DNA from: Oribacterium sp. UBA6992
Lineage (GTDB): Bacteria; Bacillota; Clostridia; Lachnospirales; Lachnospiraceae
NCBI GenBank assembly: GCA_002449915.1
Contig: DJXY01000201.1
Span: 1 to 14,248 of the forward strand
DNA: 14,248 bases
Reading direction: 5' to 3'
Shown piece after piece: positions 1 through 7,004 of this stretch (its first letter is position 1; every line of letters starts with the position of its first letter). A program made the position numbers and the translations under genes. The notes under the pieces are model-generated. The model was not told the DNA's origin and ran no database searches. It saw only the letters and a program-made list of their open reading frames with translations.

Positions 1-41
1 GCACCGACGAGGGCGGCAGCGACAACGATAAATGTTACCAT
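1..41 (-). CDS. rnfB: RnfB, N-terminal codons only (runs off the left edge)
   Basis: Only the first 13 codons are in the window, reading MVTFIVVAAALVG, a hydrophobic start that fits the membrane anchor of RnfB. RnfB is the iron-sulfur subunit that accepts electrons from ferredoxin in the Rnf complex. The start is set by a strong ribosome site, TAAGGAGG at 60-53, whose TAA is also the stop codon of rnfA, so the two genes are translationally coupled. The assignment rests mainly on position: rnfB follows rnfA in the clostridial order C-D-G-E-A-B. The ferredoxin-like domains lie outside the window and cannot be checked. Confidence 0.82.
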   Translation of the reverse strand, partial: MVTFIVVAAALVG

Positions 42-57
42 ATGCTCTACTACCTCC

Positions 58-672
58 TTAAATCAGTCCGCTGAATCCAAAGAATGCAATCGCCATCAGG
101 GAAGCTGTAATCAGAACGATCGGAGATCCCTGGAAGGAATGTGGAATCTTGTCATTTCCTTCGATGATATCTTCACGGATTGTTGCCATCAGAATCAGTG
201 CAAGTGCAAATCCAATGGAAATACCAAGACCGTAAACGATACACTCTGCCATATTGTATCCATAGGATACGTTATTAAGAGCAACACCGAGTACAGCGCA
301 GTTGGTAGTGATCAGAGGAAGATAAACACCAAGGGCATCATAGAGACCCTTCATATTTTTCTTCATAAACATCTCAACAAACTGAACCAGTGCGGCAATA
401 ACCAGGATAAATACAATGGTATTAAGATATTCCAGGCCATCCTTAAGTCCCAGAGCTTTACACAGAGGACTGGTCGCACTGAGAAATGCGATGTAGATCA
501 GATGTGTTACAAAGGATGCAAGGCAGATAACAAAGATAACTGCGGCGCCCATACCCTTGGAGGAATCCACCTTCTTGGAAACACCAAGGAATGCGCAGAT
601 ACCAAGGAACTGGCTCAGAACGACGTTTGATACCAGTGAGTATTTAATTGCAATCAGTAAAAGATGTACCAT
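58..672 (-). CDS. rnfA: RnfA, integral membrane subunit of the Rnf complex
   Basis: A 204-residue, strongly hydrophobic protein of about six membrane segments, the usual length for RnfA. RnfA and RnfE are homologous inverted-topology subunits that form the membrane core of the Rnf ferredoxin:NAD+ oxidoreductase. The sequence shows both hallmark half-membrane motifs: QFLGICAFLG with Cys26 and LITTNCAVLG with Cys125. In related Rnf/Nqr complexes the equivalent cysteines of the two subunits hold a [2Fe-2S] cluster within the membrane. The NCAVLGVAL form separates RnfA from RnfE, which has NCIILGRAEA. The start is supported by AAGGAGG about nine bases upstream, inside the end of rnfE; the gap to the rnfE stop is four bases. 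Confidence 0.96.
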   Translation of the reverse strand: MVHLLLIAIKYSLVSNVVLSQFLGICAFLGVSKKVDSSKGMGAAVIFVICLASFVTHLIYIAFLSATSPLCKALGLKDGLEYLNTIVFILVIAALVQFVEMFMKKNMKGLYDALGVYLPLITTNCAVLGVALNNVSYGYNMAECIVYGLGISIGFALALILMATIREDIIEGNDKIPHSFQGSPIVLITASLMAIAFFGFSGLI

Positions 673-676
673 GTGC

Positions 677-1375
677 TTAAGCCTCCTTCTTTACAGGAGC
701 CTGAGCCTTTTCCTCGCTCTCTGCGAAGCAGCCCATGCAGTTTCCGCTGCATACGAACTCCGGATTCTCAGCATCACCGTTGGTTGCGGATGGCAGTTTC
801 AGCTTGTTCTGGATTGCAGTAAGTACAGCCAGTACAAGGAATGCTCCGGGAGCCAGAACCATGATACTGATATGGTATGCCTCCGGGATGAACTGGAAGC
901 CGAAAATGGATCCGGCACCAAGCAGTTCACGGATGGAACCAAGTACAGTCAGTGCAAAGGTAAATCCAAGTCCCATACCGAGACCGTCACAGAAAGAAAG
1001 CAGTGGCGGGTTAAAAAGGGCATAAGCCTCTGCACGTCCCAGGATGATGCAGTTCACTACGATCAGCGGGATGTAGATACCAAGAGCGGAATAAATGCTT
1101 GGTACATAGGCCTGGATCAGCATCTGCACGATGGTTACCAGAGAAGCTACTACGACGATCTCGCCGGGCAGTCTCATGCGATCCGGAATCACATGTCTCA
1201 GAGCTGAAATCAGCAGGTTGGAAAACACGAGAACGGCCGTAGTGGAAAGTCCCATACCAATTGCATTGATGGCACTGGTTGTAGTAGCCAGCGTAGGACA
1301 CATACCAAGCATGATTACGAAGGTAGGGTTCTCTTTGATGATACCGTTGTAAATACGTTCAACATATTTGTTCAT
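677..1375 (-). CDS. rnfE: RnfE, integral membrane subunit of the Rnf complex, with Cys-rich tail
   Basis: A 232-residue membrane protein and the partner of RnfA. It begins with the typical RnfE N-terminus (KENPTFVIMLGMCPTLA, Cys26) and has LIVVNCIILGRAEAYA (Cys109). These two cysteines correspond to the pair that binds the shared membrane [2Fe-2S] cluster with RnfA. About six membrane segments span residues 18-190. After residue 191 the protein continues as a hydrophilic tail with Cys209, Cys213 and Cys216 (C-x3-C-x2-C), followed by Glu/Lys. The tail is not needed for the core fold and could bind metal, but that is inference. The ribosome site AAGGAGGAG lies just upstream, 17 bases after the rnfG stop. 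The operon position between rnfG and rnfA is canonical. Confidence 0.96.
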   Translation of the reverse strand: MNKYVERIYNGIIKENPTFVIMLGMCPTLATTTSAINAIGMGLSTTAVLVFSNLLISALRHVIPDRMRLPGEIVVVASLVTIVQMLIQAYVPSIYSALGIYIPLIVVNCIILGRAEAYALFNPPLLSFCDGLGMGLGFTFALTVLGSIRELLGAGSIFGFQFIPEAYHISIMVLAPGAFLVLAVLTAIQNKLKLPSATNGDAENPEFVCSGNCMGCFAESEEKAQAPVKKEA

Positions 1376-1392
1376 ATCCGTCTCCTCCTTCT

Positions 1393-2007
1393 TTACTTTT
1401 TATTTAAGATATAATCCTGTACAAATTCTGTAGAAGCATTTACAGAATTTGTAACTGCCGTGGATGTGATGGTTGCGCCAGAGATGGCATCAATTTCATC
1501 CTCTCCTGCTCCACCGCCCTTTTTAACGGACAGGTTCATACCCTTACCGGCAAACTGCTCATAGAATGCGGGCTCGGTTGCCTTCTGTCCAAGACCAGCA
1601 GTCTCCGGAAGTGCTTCCGGGAAGGAAATACCGGTGATCTTAAGATCCGGAGAGACACCTACGACAACAATGTCATCTCCGCCGTATCCGGCATTGGAGG
1701 CCTTTACGATATAACCAATTTCGTTACCGGAGGCATCCTTGGCTGCTACAACGGAGTAAAATTTTGTGCCTGCATGATTTGCTGCAATCGTGCCATCATC
1801 TGTGGCCTGCTTAAGTGCATCAGCGTAAGCTTCGTCATCATAGGAGTCTGCCGGGATAACCTGGGCATAGGCTTCCATGGTGGATTTATTATTGATTTCC
1901 TCAATCCGGTCCTTGGTCATGCCATACGCACCGCCGAGCAGAAAACCTGCTACCAGTGTAATGAGAGTCAGAACAAGGGCATCTCTTACAAATGAATCCT
2001 TTTTCAT
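1393..2007 (-). CDS. rnfG: RnfG, covalent-FMN subunit of the Rnf complex
   Basis: A 204-residue protein with one N-terminal membrane segment (about residues 9-29) and an FMN-binding domain outside the membrane. The flavinylation motif is DAISGATITS, so FMN is expected on Thr179 through a phosphoester bond made by an ApbE flavin transferase. RnfG passes electrons between the membrane core and RnfD on the outer side. The GLGQKATEP stretch before the motif is also typical of the family. Its ATGA start overlaps the rnfD stop by four bases, with AAGGAGGG upstream, so translation is coupled. The length is normal for clostridial RnfG and no truncation is visible. ApbE itself is not in this window. 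Confidence 0.96.
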   Translation of the reverse strand: MKKDSFVRDALVLTLITLVAGFLLGGAYGMTKDRIEEINNKSTMEAYAQVIPADSYDDEAYADALKQATDDGTIAANHAGTKFYSVVAAKDASGNEIGYIVKASNAGYGGDDIVVVGVSPDLKITGISFPEALPETAGLGQKATEPAFYEQFAGKGMNLSVKKGGGAGEDEIDAISGATITSTAVTNSVNASTEFVQDYILNKK

Positions 2008-2951
2008 GATTTGCTGCCCTCCTTTCCGAATGCCTTTGGAATCGTTACGCTATTGATCGCCGGTACCAGAATATTGGTCAGGATGATCGCATAGGATACA
2101 CCCTCTGCGGAACCGCCGAACAGTCGGAAAAGACCTGTCAGGATGCCAAGGATGATTGCAAATACAATCTGGCCATTAGGTGTAATCGGTGATGTCACAT
2201 AATCGGTTGCCATAAAGAACGCACCGAAAATCAGACCGCCGCCCAGGATCTCTTCCAGAGTGAACATCAGGTTAAAGCCTCCAAAGAGGAAGGTAAATAC
2301 TGCAACCGTTGCAATGTATACACAAGGAATCTTCGGAGAGATCACCTTACGGATGATCAGATATGCAGCACCGATCAGAAGACAAATCTTAGAAACCTCA
2401 CCAATGGTACCGGGGATCCGACCGATAAACTCATCAACAAGGCTTACAGTTGCACCATGGTCTGCCTTGAGTACAGCCAGTGCAGTTGCACCAGAAAAGG
2501 TATCTGCTCCAACCGGTGTAAAGGATGTCATCTTGCCCGCAAATGAAATCAGCAGGAAGCATCTTGCACCAAGTGCCGGGTTCATCCAGTTGTGACCAAG
2601 TCCGCCATAGAGCTGCTTGATGACAATGATGGCAAATACAGCACCGAGGCAGGGAATCCATACAGGAATGTCCGGAGGACAGTTCAGTGCAAGGATCAGT
2701 CCGGTTACAGCTGCTGACCAGTCACCGATGGTGATCGGGAGCTTCATTGCCTTCTCGTATACATACTCTGAGAGTACCGCAAAGGCGATGGTAAAAATCA
2801 CAACAAGTGCCGCATTGAGTCCCCACTGCAATACACCGTAGATGGTTGTAGGGATCATTGCGATTACTACATCTCTCATGATTGAGGAGGTCGTGATGTT
2901 GTCACGGATATGAGGATTGGCGGAAAGATTTAAAAGCTTTGTGTTTTCCAT
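2004..2951 (-). CDS. rnfD: RnfD, membrane subunit with covalent FMN
   Basis: A 315-residue polytopic membrane protein related to NqrB. Diagnostic stretches are GGLGHNWMNPALGAR (about 116-130), the flavinylation site TFSGATAL with Thr156 as the expected FMN carrier, and FGAFFMATDYVTSPITPNG (about 242-260). RnfD is thought to form a large part of the ion-translocation route together with RnfA and RnfE. The start codon shares one base with the rnfC stop (TAATG), and GGAGGT stands about nine bases upstream inside rnfC. This tight junction supports co-translation in the operon. The protein has the expected length and I see no missing motif. Confidence 0.96.
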   Translation of the reverse strand: MENTKLLNLSANPHIRDNITTSSIMRDVVIAMIPTTIYGVLQWGLNAALVVIFTIAFAVLSEYVYEKAMKLPITIGDWSAAVTGLILALNCPPDIPVWIPCLGAVFAIIVIKQLYGGLGHNWMNPALGARCFLLISFAGKMTSFTPVGADTFSGATALAVLKADHGATVSLVDEFIGRIPGTIGEVSKICLLIGAAYLIIRKVISPKIPCVYIATVAVFTFLFGGFNLMFTLEEILGGGLIFGAFFMATDYVTSPITPNGQIVFAIILGILTGLFRLFGGSAEGVSYAIILTNILVPAINSVTIPKAFGKEGSKS

Positions 2952-4348
2952 TACTTCTTTACCTCCTCTGCCTTTTTAGCTTCTTCCTGCTGAGCCTTTT
3001 TAGCAGCCTCGGCCTTAGCTTTGGCAGCGGCTGCTCTTCTCTCGCCGTTGACACGTCTCTTCATCTGCTTAAAGCCCTGTGTAAGTGGTCTCTTGGCAGG
3101 ACAAACATAAGAGCAGCATCCACACTCGATACACTCCATACCATAGAGTGCTTCAAATTTTGCACTGTTCTTGGAAAGAGCTGCCTTCATCATAAGTGTC
3201 GGCATCAGATTTTCCGGACAAGCTGCTACACAGCGGCCGCAGTTGATACATGCGGTTGTCGGCTCTGCGGAAACCTGATCATGCTGGAACGCAAGGATCG
3301 AGCTTGAGTTTTTAGCAACCGGGATGTCCAGCTTAAACAGAGGGATCCCCATCATCGGACCACCGGAGATGATCTTTTCCGGAGCAACCTTAAATCCGCC
3401 TGCGGCAGCAATGACTTCCTGATAGTTGGTGCCAAGTGGTACACGGAAGTTTCCGGGGTGCGCAACGGCATCACCTGTTACCGTAAGGATCTTACGTACC
3501 AGAGGCTTCTGAAGACATACTGCCTCATAGATTGCAACGATGGTATCAATATTGTCCACAACAACACCGGCATCGGCTGGCAGCATGGAAGAATTGATCT
3601 TTCGTCCTGTAACTGCATAAATCAGCTGACGCTCACCACCCTGCGGATACTTGGTCTTGAGTCCGAGCACCTCGATATTAGGCTCATCCTTTACCATCTC
3701 CGAGAGTCTGGCAATGGCTTCCGGCTTATTATCCTCAATGCAGATTTTACCCTTGGCATTAGGGAAGATCGAGAGCACAACCTTCAGACCGCCGATGATT
3801 TCCTCTGGAGTTTCCATCATATCTCTGTAGTCAGATGTGAGATATGGCTCACATTCCGCTCCGTTTACGAGGAAATAGTCAATCTTATTGATGTCCTTTG
3901 GCATGAGCTTTACATTGGTCGGGAAACCGGCACCGCCAAGTCCGACAATACCTGCTTCTTTTACAATGCTTACGATTTCGTCTCTGGAGAGCTTTGTATA
4001 ATCTCTCTTTTCGCCGAAACCCGGAATCGTCTCATACTGCTTGTCGTTTTCGATGATAATAGCGTCAGCTATGGTACCGCCGGCTGTAAGTCTCTTTTCG
4101 ATACCCTTTACGGTACCGGAAACCGAGGAAATTACAACAGCGGAAATAAACCCGCCTGCTTCCGCGATCTTCTGACCGACCAGAACATGGTCACCCTTGG
4201 CTACGATTGGCTTCGCCGGGGCACCGATGTGCTGAGAAAGCGGGAATACCATGAGTCCCTCGGGCTTGATCTCTACGATAGGCTGATCCTTCGCAAGATC
4301 CTTGCCGTCATAAGGATGGACGCCACCTTTAAAAGTGGAAACACCCAT
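2951..4348 (-). CDS. rnfC: RnfC, NADH-binding subunit with two [4Fe-4S] clusters
   Basis: A 465-residue soluble, membrane-associated subunit and the first gene of the operon. It carries the NAD(H) site of the Rnf complex. Visible elements are the N-terminal barrel-like region (about 1-100), the nucleotide/FMN glycine-rich segment GIVGLGGAGFPTNVK (about 133-147), NGAECEPYL (163-170), and two ferredoxin-type motifs: Cys367-x2-Cys370-x2-Cys373-x3-Cys377-Pro and Cys406-x2-Cys409-x2-Cys412-x3-Cys416-Pro. The last 35 residues are a charged Ala/Lys/Glu-rich tail, probably helical, that looks variable. The start at 4348 follows GGAGG at 4360-4356 with a good spacing and a clear SigA promoter upstream. 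Confidence 0.97.
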   Translation of the reverse strand: MGVSTFKGGVHPYDGKDLAKDQPIVEIKPEGLMVFPLSQHIGAPAKPIVAKGDHVLVGQKIAEAGGFISAVVISSVSGTVKGIEKRLTAGGTIADAIIIENDKQYETIPGFGEKRDYTKLSRDEIVSIVKEAGIVGLGGAGFPTNVKLMPKDINKIDYFLVNGAECEPYLTSDYRDMMETPEEIIGGLKVVLSIFPNAKGKICIEDNKPEAIARLSEMVKDEPNIEVLGLKTKYPQGGERQLIYAVTGRKINSSMLPADAGVVVDNIDTIVAIYEAVCLQKPLVRKILTVTGDAVAHPGNFRVPLGTNYQEVIAAAGGFKVAPEKIISGGPMMGIPLFKLDIPVAKNSSSILAFQHDQVSAEPTTACINCGRCVAACPENLMPTLMMKAALSKNSAKFEALYGMECIECGCCSYVCPAKRPLTQGFKQMKRRVNGERRAAAAKAKAEAAKKAQQEEAKKAEEVKK

Positions 4349-4382
4349 ATGTATACCTCCAAAAATTTAATAGACATTGTGT

Positions 4383-4411
4383 ATTATAACCAATTTTTTA
4401 TAAAAGAACAA
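4383..4411 (-). promoter_or_regulatory. SigA-type promoter of the rnf operon
   Basis: On the minus strand TTGTTC (4411-4406) and a consensus TATAAT (4388-4383) are separated by exactly 17 bases. A start about seven bases further, near 4376, would leave a short leader of some 28 bases before rnfC that contains GGAGG. The surroundings are very AT-rich, so chance matches occur, but the consensus -10, ideal spacing and position make this the best candidate for the whole operon. I recognise no regulator site such as a Rex box. Confidence 0.75.
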
Positions 4412-4560
4412 TAAATTAGCAATGAATGCACAGGAATAAATGCATGTTTTTTTATAAAAAATTAATAGTTATACGTTAAATAATTGTCATTCTTACACAA
4501 GAAAAGAATCTCTGCCAGTTCCCTTGAATATGAATAATTGCACAATGTATACATGTATCA

Positions 4561-4574
4561 CAGCCTTTCGGCTG
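4561..4574 (-). other. Small hairpin with GAAA tetraloop
   Basis: The minus strand reads CAGCC-GAAA-GGCTG, a perfect five-pair stem closed by a GNRA-type tetraloop, which is a stable RNA motif. No run of T follows on either strand, so it is not a canonical terminator. It lies in the glmS 3' flank, upstream of the rnf promoter. Confidence 0.5.
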
Positions 4575-4616
4575 GAATATTATATATTACAAATGATCGA
4601 TAACGCGTACATAAAT

Positions 4617-4655
4617 ATAAGAGACCCGGCAGCAAAAAGCATTCGGATCTCTTAT
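4617..4655 (-). other. Strong 12-bp stem-loop in the glmS 3' flank
   Basis: The arms 4617-4628 and 4644-4655 pair over 12 positions when read as minus-strand RNA, with one G-U pair (AUAAGAGAUCCG with CGGGUCUCUUAU). The 15-base loop contains a possible inner GC pair. The stem is strong enough to be a real RNA structure and could end or stabilise the glmS transcript, but there is no U tract after it in either direction. Read as plus-strand RNA, the mismatched position becomes A-C. Confidence 0.55.
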
Positions 4656-4711
4656 GTATCAGTCTGTATCAGTCGTCTAAGTGAATGGTGTAACTATTTT
4701 GCTCCAAGGCG

Positions 4712-4743
4712 CTTCATCGTTTCATATTTTCTAAACGATCAAG
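4712..4743 (-). other. Stem-loop just after the glmS stop codon
   Basis: The arms ATCGTTT (4716-4722) and AAACGAT (4733-4739) pair perfectly around a 10-base loop, and CTT/AAG extend the stem beyond one mismatch. It begins about 20 bases after the glmS stop. No U tract follows, so it may protect the mRNA 3' end rather than terminate transcription. Confidence 0.4.
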
Positions 4744-4763
4744 CACGTCAGACTATATTTAAC

Positions 4764-6602
4764 TTATTCTACGGTGACAGATTTTGCGAGATTTCTTGGT
4801 TTATCAACATCAAGTCCCTTAGCGACGCTGACATAGTATGCTAGAAGCTGCAGCGGTACAACGGCAAGGCTTGTCGCAAAATAAGGGTCAGTGGACGGAA
4901 CATATACGGTAAAATCTGCGGTATCTTCTATATTATAATTACCATCAGTAGTGAGTCCCATCAGATATCCGCCACGGCTCTTGACTTCGACCATGTTGGA
5001 AACGGTCTTTTCAAAAAGCTCCGGTTGTGTCAGGATTCCGACGACAAGGGTGCCCTTTTCAATCAAACTGATGGTCCCATGCTTAAGCTCTCCTGCCGCA
5101 TACGCTTCGGAATGGATGTAGCTGATTTCCTTAAGCTTCAGGGAGCCTTCCAGTCCGATGGCATAGTCAATGCCTCTGCCGATGAAAAATACATCCTGTG
5201 CGTTGGCGTATTTGGAAGCAAACCACTGGATCCGCTCCTTATCCTCCAGGATCTTGCTGATCTGCTCCGGGAGTGCCTCCATTGCGGAAATCAGTTCCGC
5301 ATATCGCAGACTATCAATCTGTCCTCGTACTCTTGCAAACTCGATGGCAAGTGCATATCCGGCGATCAGCTGCGTGCTGTATGCCTTGGTTGTGGCAACA
5401 GCAATTTCCGGACCGGCCAGCGTGTAGAAGACATGATCCGCTTCCCGTGCAATGGACGAACCGACAACATTCACAATGGCAAGCGTTCTGAGTCCCCGCT
5501 TTTTAGCCTCACGAAGCGCAGCAAGAGAATCGGCGGTTTCTCCCGACTGGCTTATAATAATCACCAGTCCGTCCGGGTCAAGAATCGGATTCCGGTAGCG
5601 GAACTCTGATGCAAGCTCTACTCTAACAGGGATCCTGGCAAGACCTTCCAGCACATACTGGCTGACCACACCAACGTGATAAGCAGAACCGCAGGCAACG
5701 ATGTAGATCTGACTCACCCTGCGGAGGTCATCATCACTGAGTCCAATCGCGCTGAAATCCAGAGCGCCGTTTTTTACTACGGAATGAATTGTGTCGCTCA
5801 CCGCCTTGGGCTGCTCATGGATTTCCTTCATCATGAAATGCTCAAATCCGCCCTTTTCTGCAGCCTGAGCATCCATATGGATTTCGACAAGCTCCTTCTC
5901 TACAGGTTCCTGGTCAATGTTAAAAAATTCAGCCTTTCCCGGGGTAATCTTGGCGATTTCTTCATTGTCGATATAGTAGACCTTCCTTGCGTATTTAAGG
6001 ATTGCCGGTACATCGGAGGCAATATAGCTCTCACCCTCTGCCGTGCCGATGATCATCGGTGCATCCTTCCGTGCCGCGTAAAGCTCGCCCGGATGATCCT
6101 GGAACATGAACTCAAGCGCATAGGATCCGCGGAATCGTATCATGGCGCGGGAAATTGCGTCTACTGGTCCAAGCTTGTATTTCTGATAATAATAATCCAC
6201 AAGATTGACTGCAATCTCGGTGTCCGTCTGCGAATAAAATTCGTATCCGTTTTTCAGAAGCTTTTCTTTGATTTCCTGGAAATTTTCAATGATGCCGTTG
6301 TGGACACCAACTACGGTATGATGAAAGCTGATATGAGGGTGCGCATTGGTTTCCGAAGGCTCGCCGTGGGTAGCCCAGCGGGTATGTCCGATGCCTGCGG
6401 TACCTTTTAAAGATGCGCCGCCGTTGATTTTATCTGACAGCACCTTGAGGCGTCCCTTGGCTTTTACAATTTTGATTTCATTGTCGTTGTCTCTTACGGC
6501 AATACCGGCGGAGTCATAGCCTCTGTACTCAAGCTTTGACAGTCCGTCCAGAAGGATCGGTGCAGCCTGCTCGTTACCAATATATCCAACAATTCCACAC
6601 AT
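4764..6602 (-). CDS. glmS: Glutamine--fructose-6-phosphate aminotransferase (isomerizing)
   Basis: GlmS makes glucosamine-6-phosphate from fructose-6-phosphate and glutamine, the first step towards UDP-GlcNAc and the cell wall. I place the start at the ATG at 6602, so the protein is 612 residues and begins MCGIVGYIG. Processing exposes Cys2 as the catalytic nucleophile of the glutaminase domain. A GTG eight codons upstream lies inside the ribosome site (AGGAG at 6618-6614) and would bury the cysteine. Further motifs are YRGYDSAGIAV and HTRWATHGEP (glutaminase), CGSAYHVG and ISQSGETADSL (first SIS domain), KEISYIHSEAYAAGELKHG (second SIS domain), and the C-terminal PRNLAKSVTVE. CGSAYHVG is a small variant of the usual CGTSYHAG. 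Expression should be controlled by the ribozyme in its leader. Confidence 0.98.
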   Translation of the reverse strand: MCGIVGYIGNEQAAPILLDGLSKLEYRGYDSAGIAVRDNDNEIKIVKAKGRLKVLSDKINGGASLKGTAGIGHTRWATHGEPSETNAHPHISFHHTVVGVHNGIIENFQEIKEKLLKNGYEFYSQTDTEIAVNLVDYYYQKYKLGPVDAISRAMIRFRGSYALEFMFQDHPGELYAARKDAPMIIGTAEGESYIASDVPAILKYARKVYYIDNEEIAKITPGKAEFFNIDQEPVEKELVEIHMDAQAAEKGGFEHFMMKEIHEQPKAVSDTIHSVVKNGALDFSAIGLSDDDLRRVSQIYIVACGSAYHVGVVSQYVLEGLARIPVRVELASEFRYRNPILDPDGLVIIISQSGETADSLAALREAKKRGLRTLAIVNVVGSSIAREADHVFYTLAGPEIAVATTKAYSTQLIAGYALAIEFARVRGQIDSLRYAELISAMEALPEQISKILEDKERIQWFASKYANAQDVFFIGRGIDYAIGLEGSLKLKEISYIHSEAYAAGELKHGTISLIEKGTLVVGILTQPELFEKTVSNMVEVKSRGGYLMGLTTDGNYNIEDTADFTVYVPSTDPYFATSLAVVPLQLLAYYVSVAKGLDVDKPRNLAKSVTVE

Positions 6603-6656
6603 ATAAAAAAATTCTCCTCTCACAATGTGAAATCCCGGTGCGGCTCTCGATCAAAA

Positions 6657-6700
6657 ATGCGTACATGCGTAAGCCTTAAATAAGCCGACTTTAAATAAGC
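6657..6700 (-). repeat. Two short direct-repeat pairs in the glmS leader
   Basis: On the minus strand GCTTATTTAA occurs at 6700-6691 and again at 6685-6676, and ACGCAT occurs at 6670-6665 and 6662-6657. They lie between the ribozyme and the glmS ribosome site, in a stretch with no assigned role. They may be traces of local slippage duplication. Confidence 0.55.
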
Positions 6701-6717
6701 AGAGTACTGCTCTGCCC
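6697..6717 (-). other. GC-rich hairpin with short U-rich tail between ribozyme and glmS
   Basis: On the minus strand GCAGAG (6715-6710) and CTCTGC (6704-6699) form a perfect six-pair stem with loop CAGTA, and two G-U pairs can extend it. TTATTTAA follows. It resembles a weak intrinsic terminator or attenuator inside the leader, but the U tract is interrupted and no competing antiterminator is obvious. Confidence 0.4.
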
Positions 6718-6720
6718 TTT

Positions 6721-6878
6721 TATCCTGCCGGAATTTCATATACTGTGAGTGAGAAACCTTCTGTTACGGTTTTGATTCCGCTTTTTCTGTTTTCTCTGTC
6801 GATTCACTACTCCGTGACAGTATCCGCCGAGTCTTTCGATCACTGTCATCCTCGTCAACCAATTACGGTCCTGGCGCT
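6721..6878 (-). ncRNA. glmS ribozyme/riboswitch
   Basis: The minus-strand leader of glmS carries the conserved glmS ribozyme core: AGCGCC at 6878-6873, GACGAGGAT at 6856-6848, ATCGA at 6840-6836 and TCGGCGGAT at 6830-6822. GACAGT (6847-6842) pairs with ACTGTC (6821-6816) around the core. In known members the RNA cuts itself just before the G of GCGCC, here between 6878 and 6877, using glucosamine-6-phosphate as cofactor; the cut mRNA is then degraded, giving feedback on GlmS. Helix P1 is very short here, GACC with GGTT (6870-6867 with 6860-6857) and a six-base loop. Downstream helices are suggested by GAGAAA/TTTCTC (6796-6791 with 6756-6751) and CGGAAT/ATTCCG (6780-6775 with 6734-6729). The 3' limit is approximate. 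Confidence 0.93.
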
Positions 6879-6927
6879 AATGAGCCTTGCTTTAACCTAA
6901 AATATCTCCTTCCGCTCAAGGCTCATT
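6879..6927 (-). other. 11-bp hairpin directly upstream of the ribozyme cleavage site
   Basis: AATGAGCCTTG (6927-6917) is perfectly complementary to CAAGGCTCATT (6889-6879) on the minus strand, with a 27-base loop. The 3' arm ends one base before the expected cleavage position (A6878/G6877). If the proposed promoter is right, the transcript starts at the foot of this stem, so the 5' fragment released by cleavage would be essentially this hairpin. Confidence 0.7.
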
Positions 6928-6934
6928 TTCCCAT

Positions 6935-6963
6935 ACCATAGCACATTTTCCCTGGATGCGCAA
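6935..6963 (-). promoter_or_regulatory. Candidate promoter of glmS
   Basis: On the minus strand TTGCGC (6963-6958) and TATGGT (6940-6935) are 17 bases apart, and TGC directly before the -10 makes it an extended -10 (TGnTATGGT). The predicted start near 6928 falls at the base of the hairpin upstream of the ribozyme. The -10 departs from consensus at two positions, so this is a moderate call. Confidence 0.5.
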
Positions 6964-7004
6964 CCCGGGCACCTTTGGCAGGAGCTTCCAGGTCTGTCAG
7001 GTCA

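Larger units (their letters stand above)
4412..4763. other. AT-rich intergenic region between glmS and rnfC
   Basis: About 350 bases without a convincing gene. It holds three separately listed stem-loops (4561-4574, 4617-4655, 4712-4743), which would lie in the 3' untranslated region of the glmS mRNA. The stretch 4412-4560 is mostly A/T and shows several short palindromes such as TGTATACATGTAT at 4546-4558, but nothing I can name. A plus-strand open frame at 4524-4844 runs into the glmS 3' end and has no ribosome site; I do not call it a gene. Confidence 0.6.

Noticed and set aside
3458..4414. Plus-strand open frame opposite rnfC
   Set aside because: It mirrors the codons of rnfC, runs into the rnf promoter region and has no recognisable domain or ribosome site.
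4383..4520. Rex (NADH-sensing) operator in the rnf promoter region
   Set aside because: I looked for a TTGTTAA-type inverted repeat and found only half-like matches (TTGTTC, TTGTGT) without the second arm.
4524..4844. Possible small plus-strand gene between glmS and rnfC
   Set aside because: There is no ribosome site, it overlaps the glmS 3' end, and the hairpin at 4617-4655 lies inside it.
5676..6410. Plus-strand open frame opposite glmS
   Set aside because: It is a shadow of the GlmS reading frame; the translation resembles no protein and the start lacks a ribosome site.
6603..6623. Upstream GTG start for GlmS, giving 619 residues
   Set aside because: It overlaps the ribosome site and would add residues before the catalytic Cys that must become N-terminal.
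6896..6925. Nine-codon open frame in the glmS leader starting inside the hairpin
   Set aside because: It has no ribosome site and would be nearly leaderless; its start codon is part of the stem, so it is probably coincidence.
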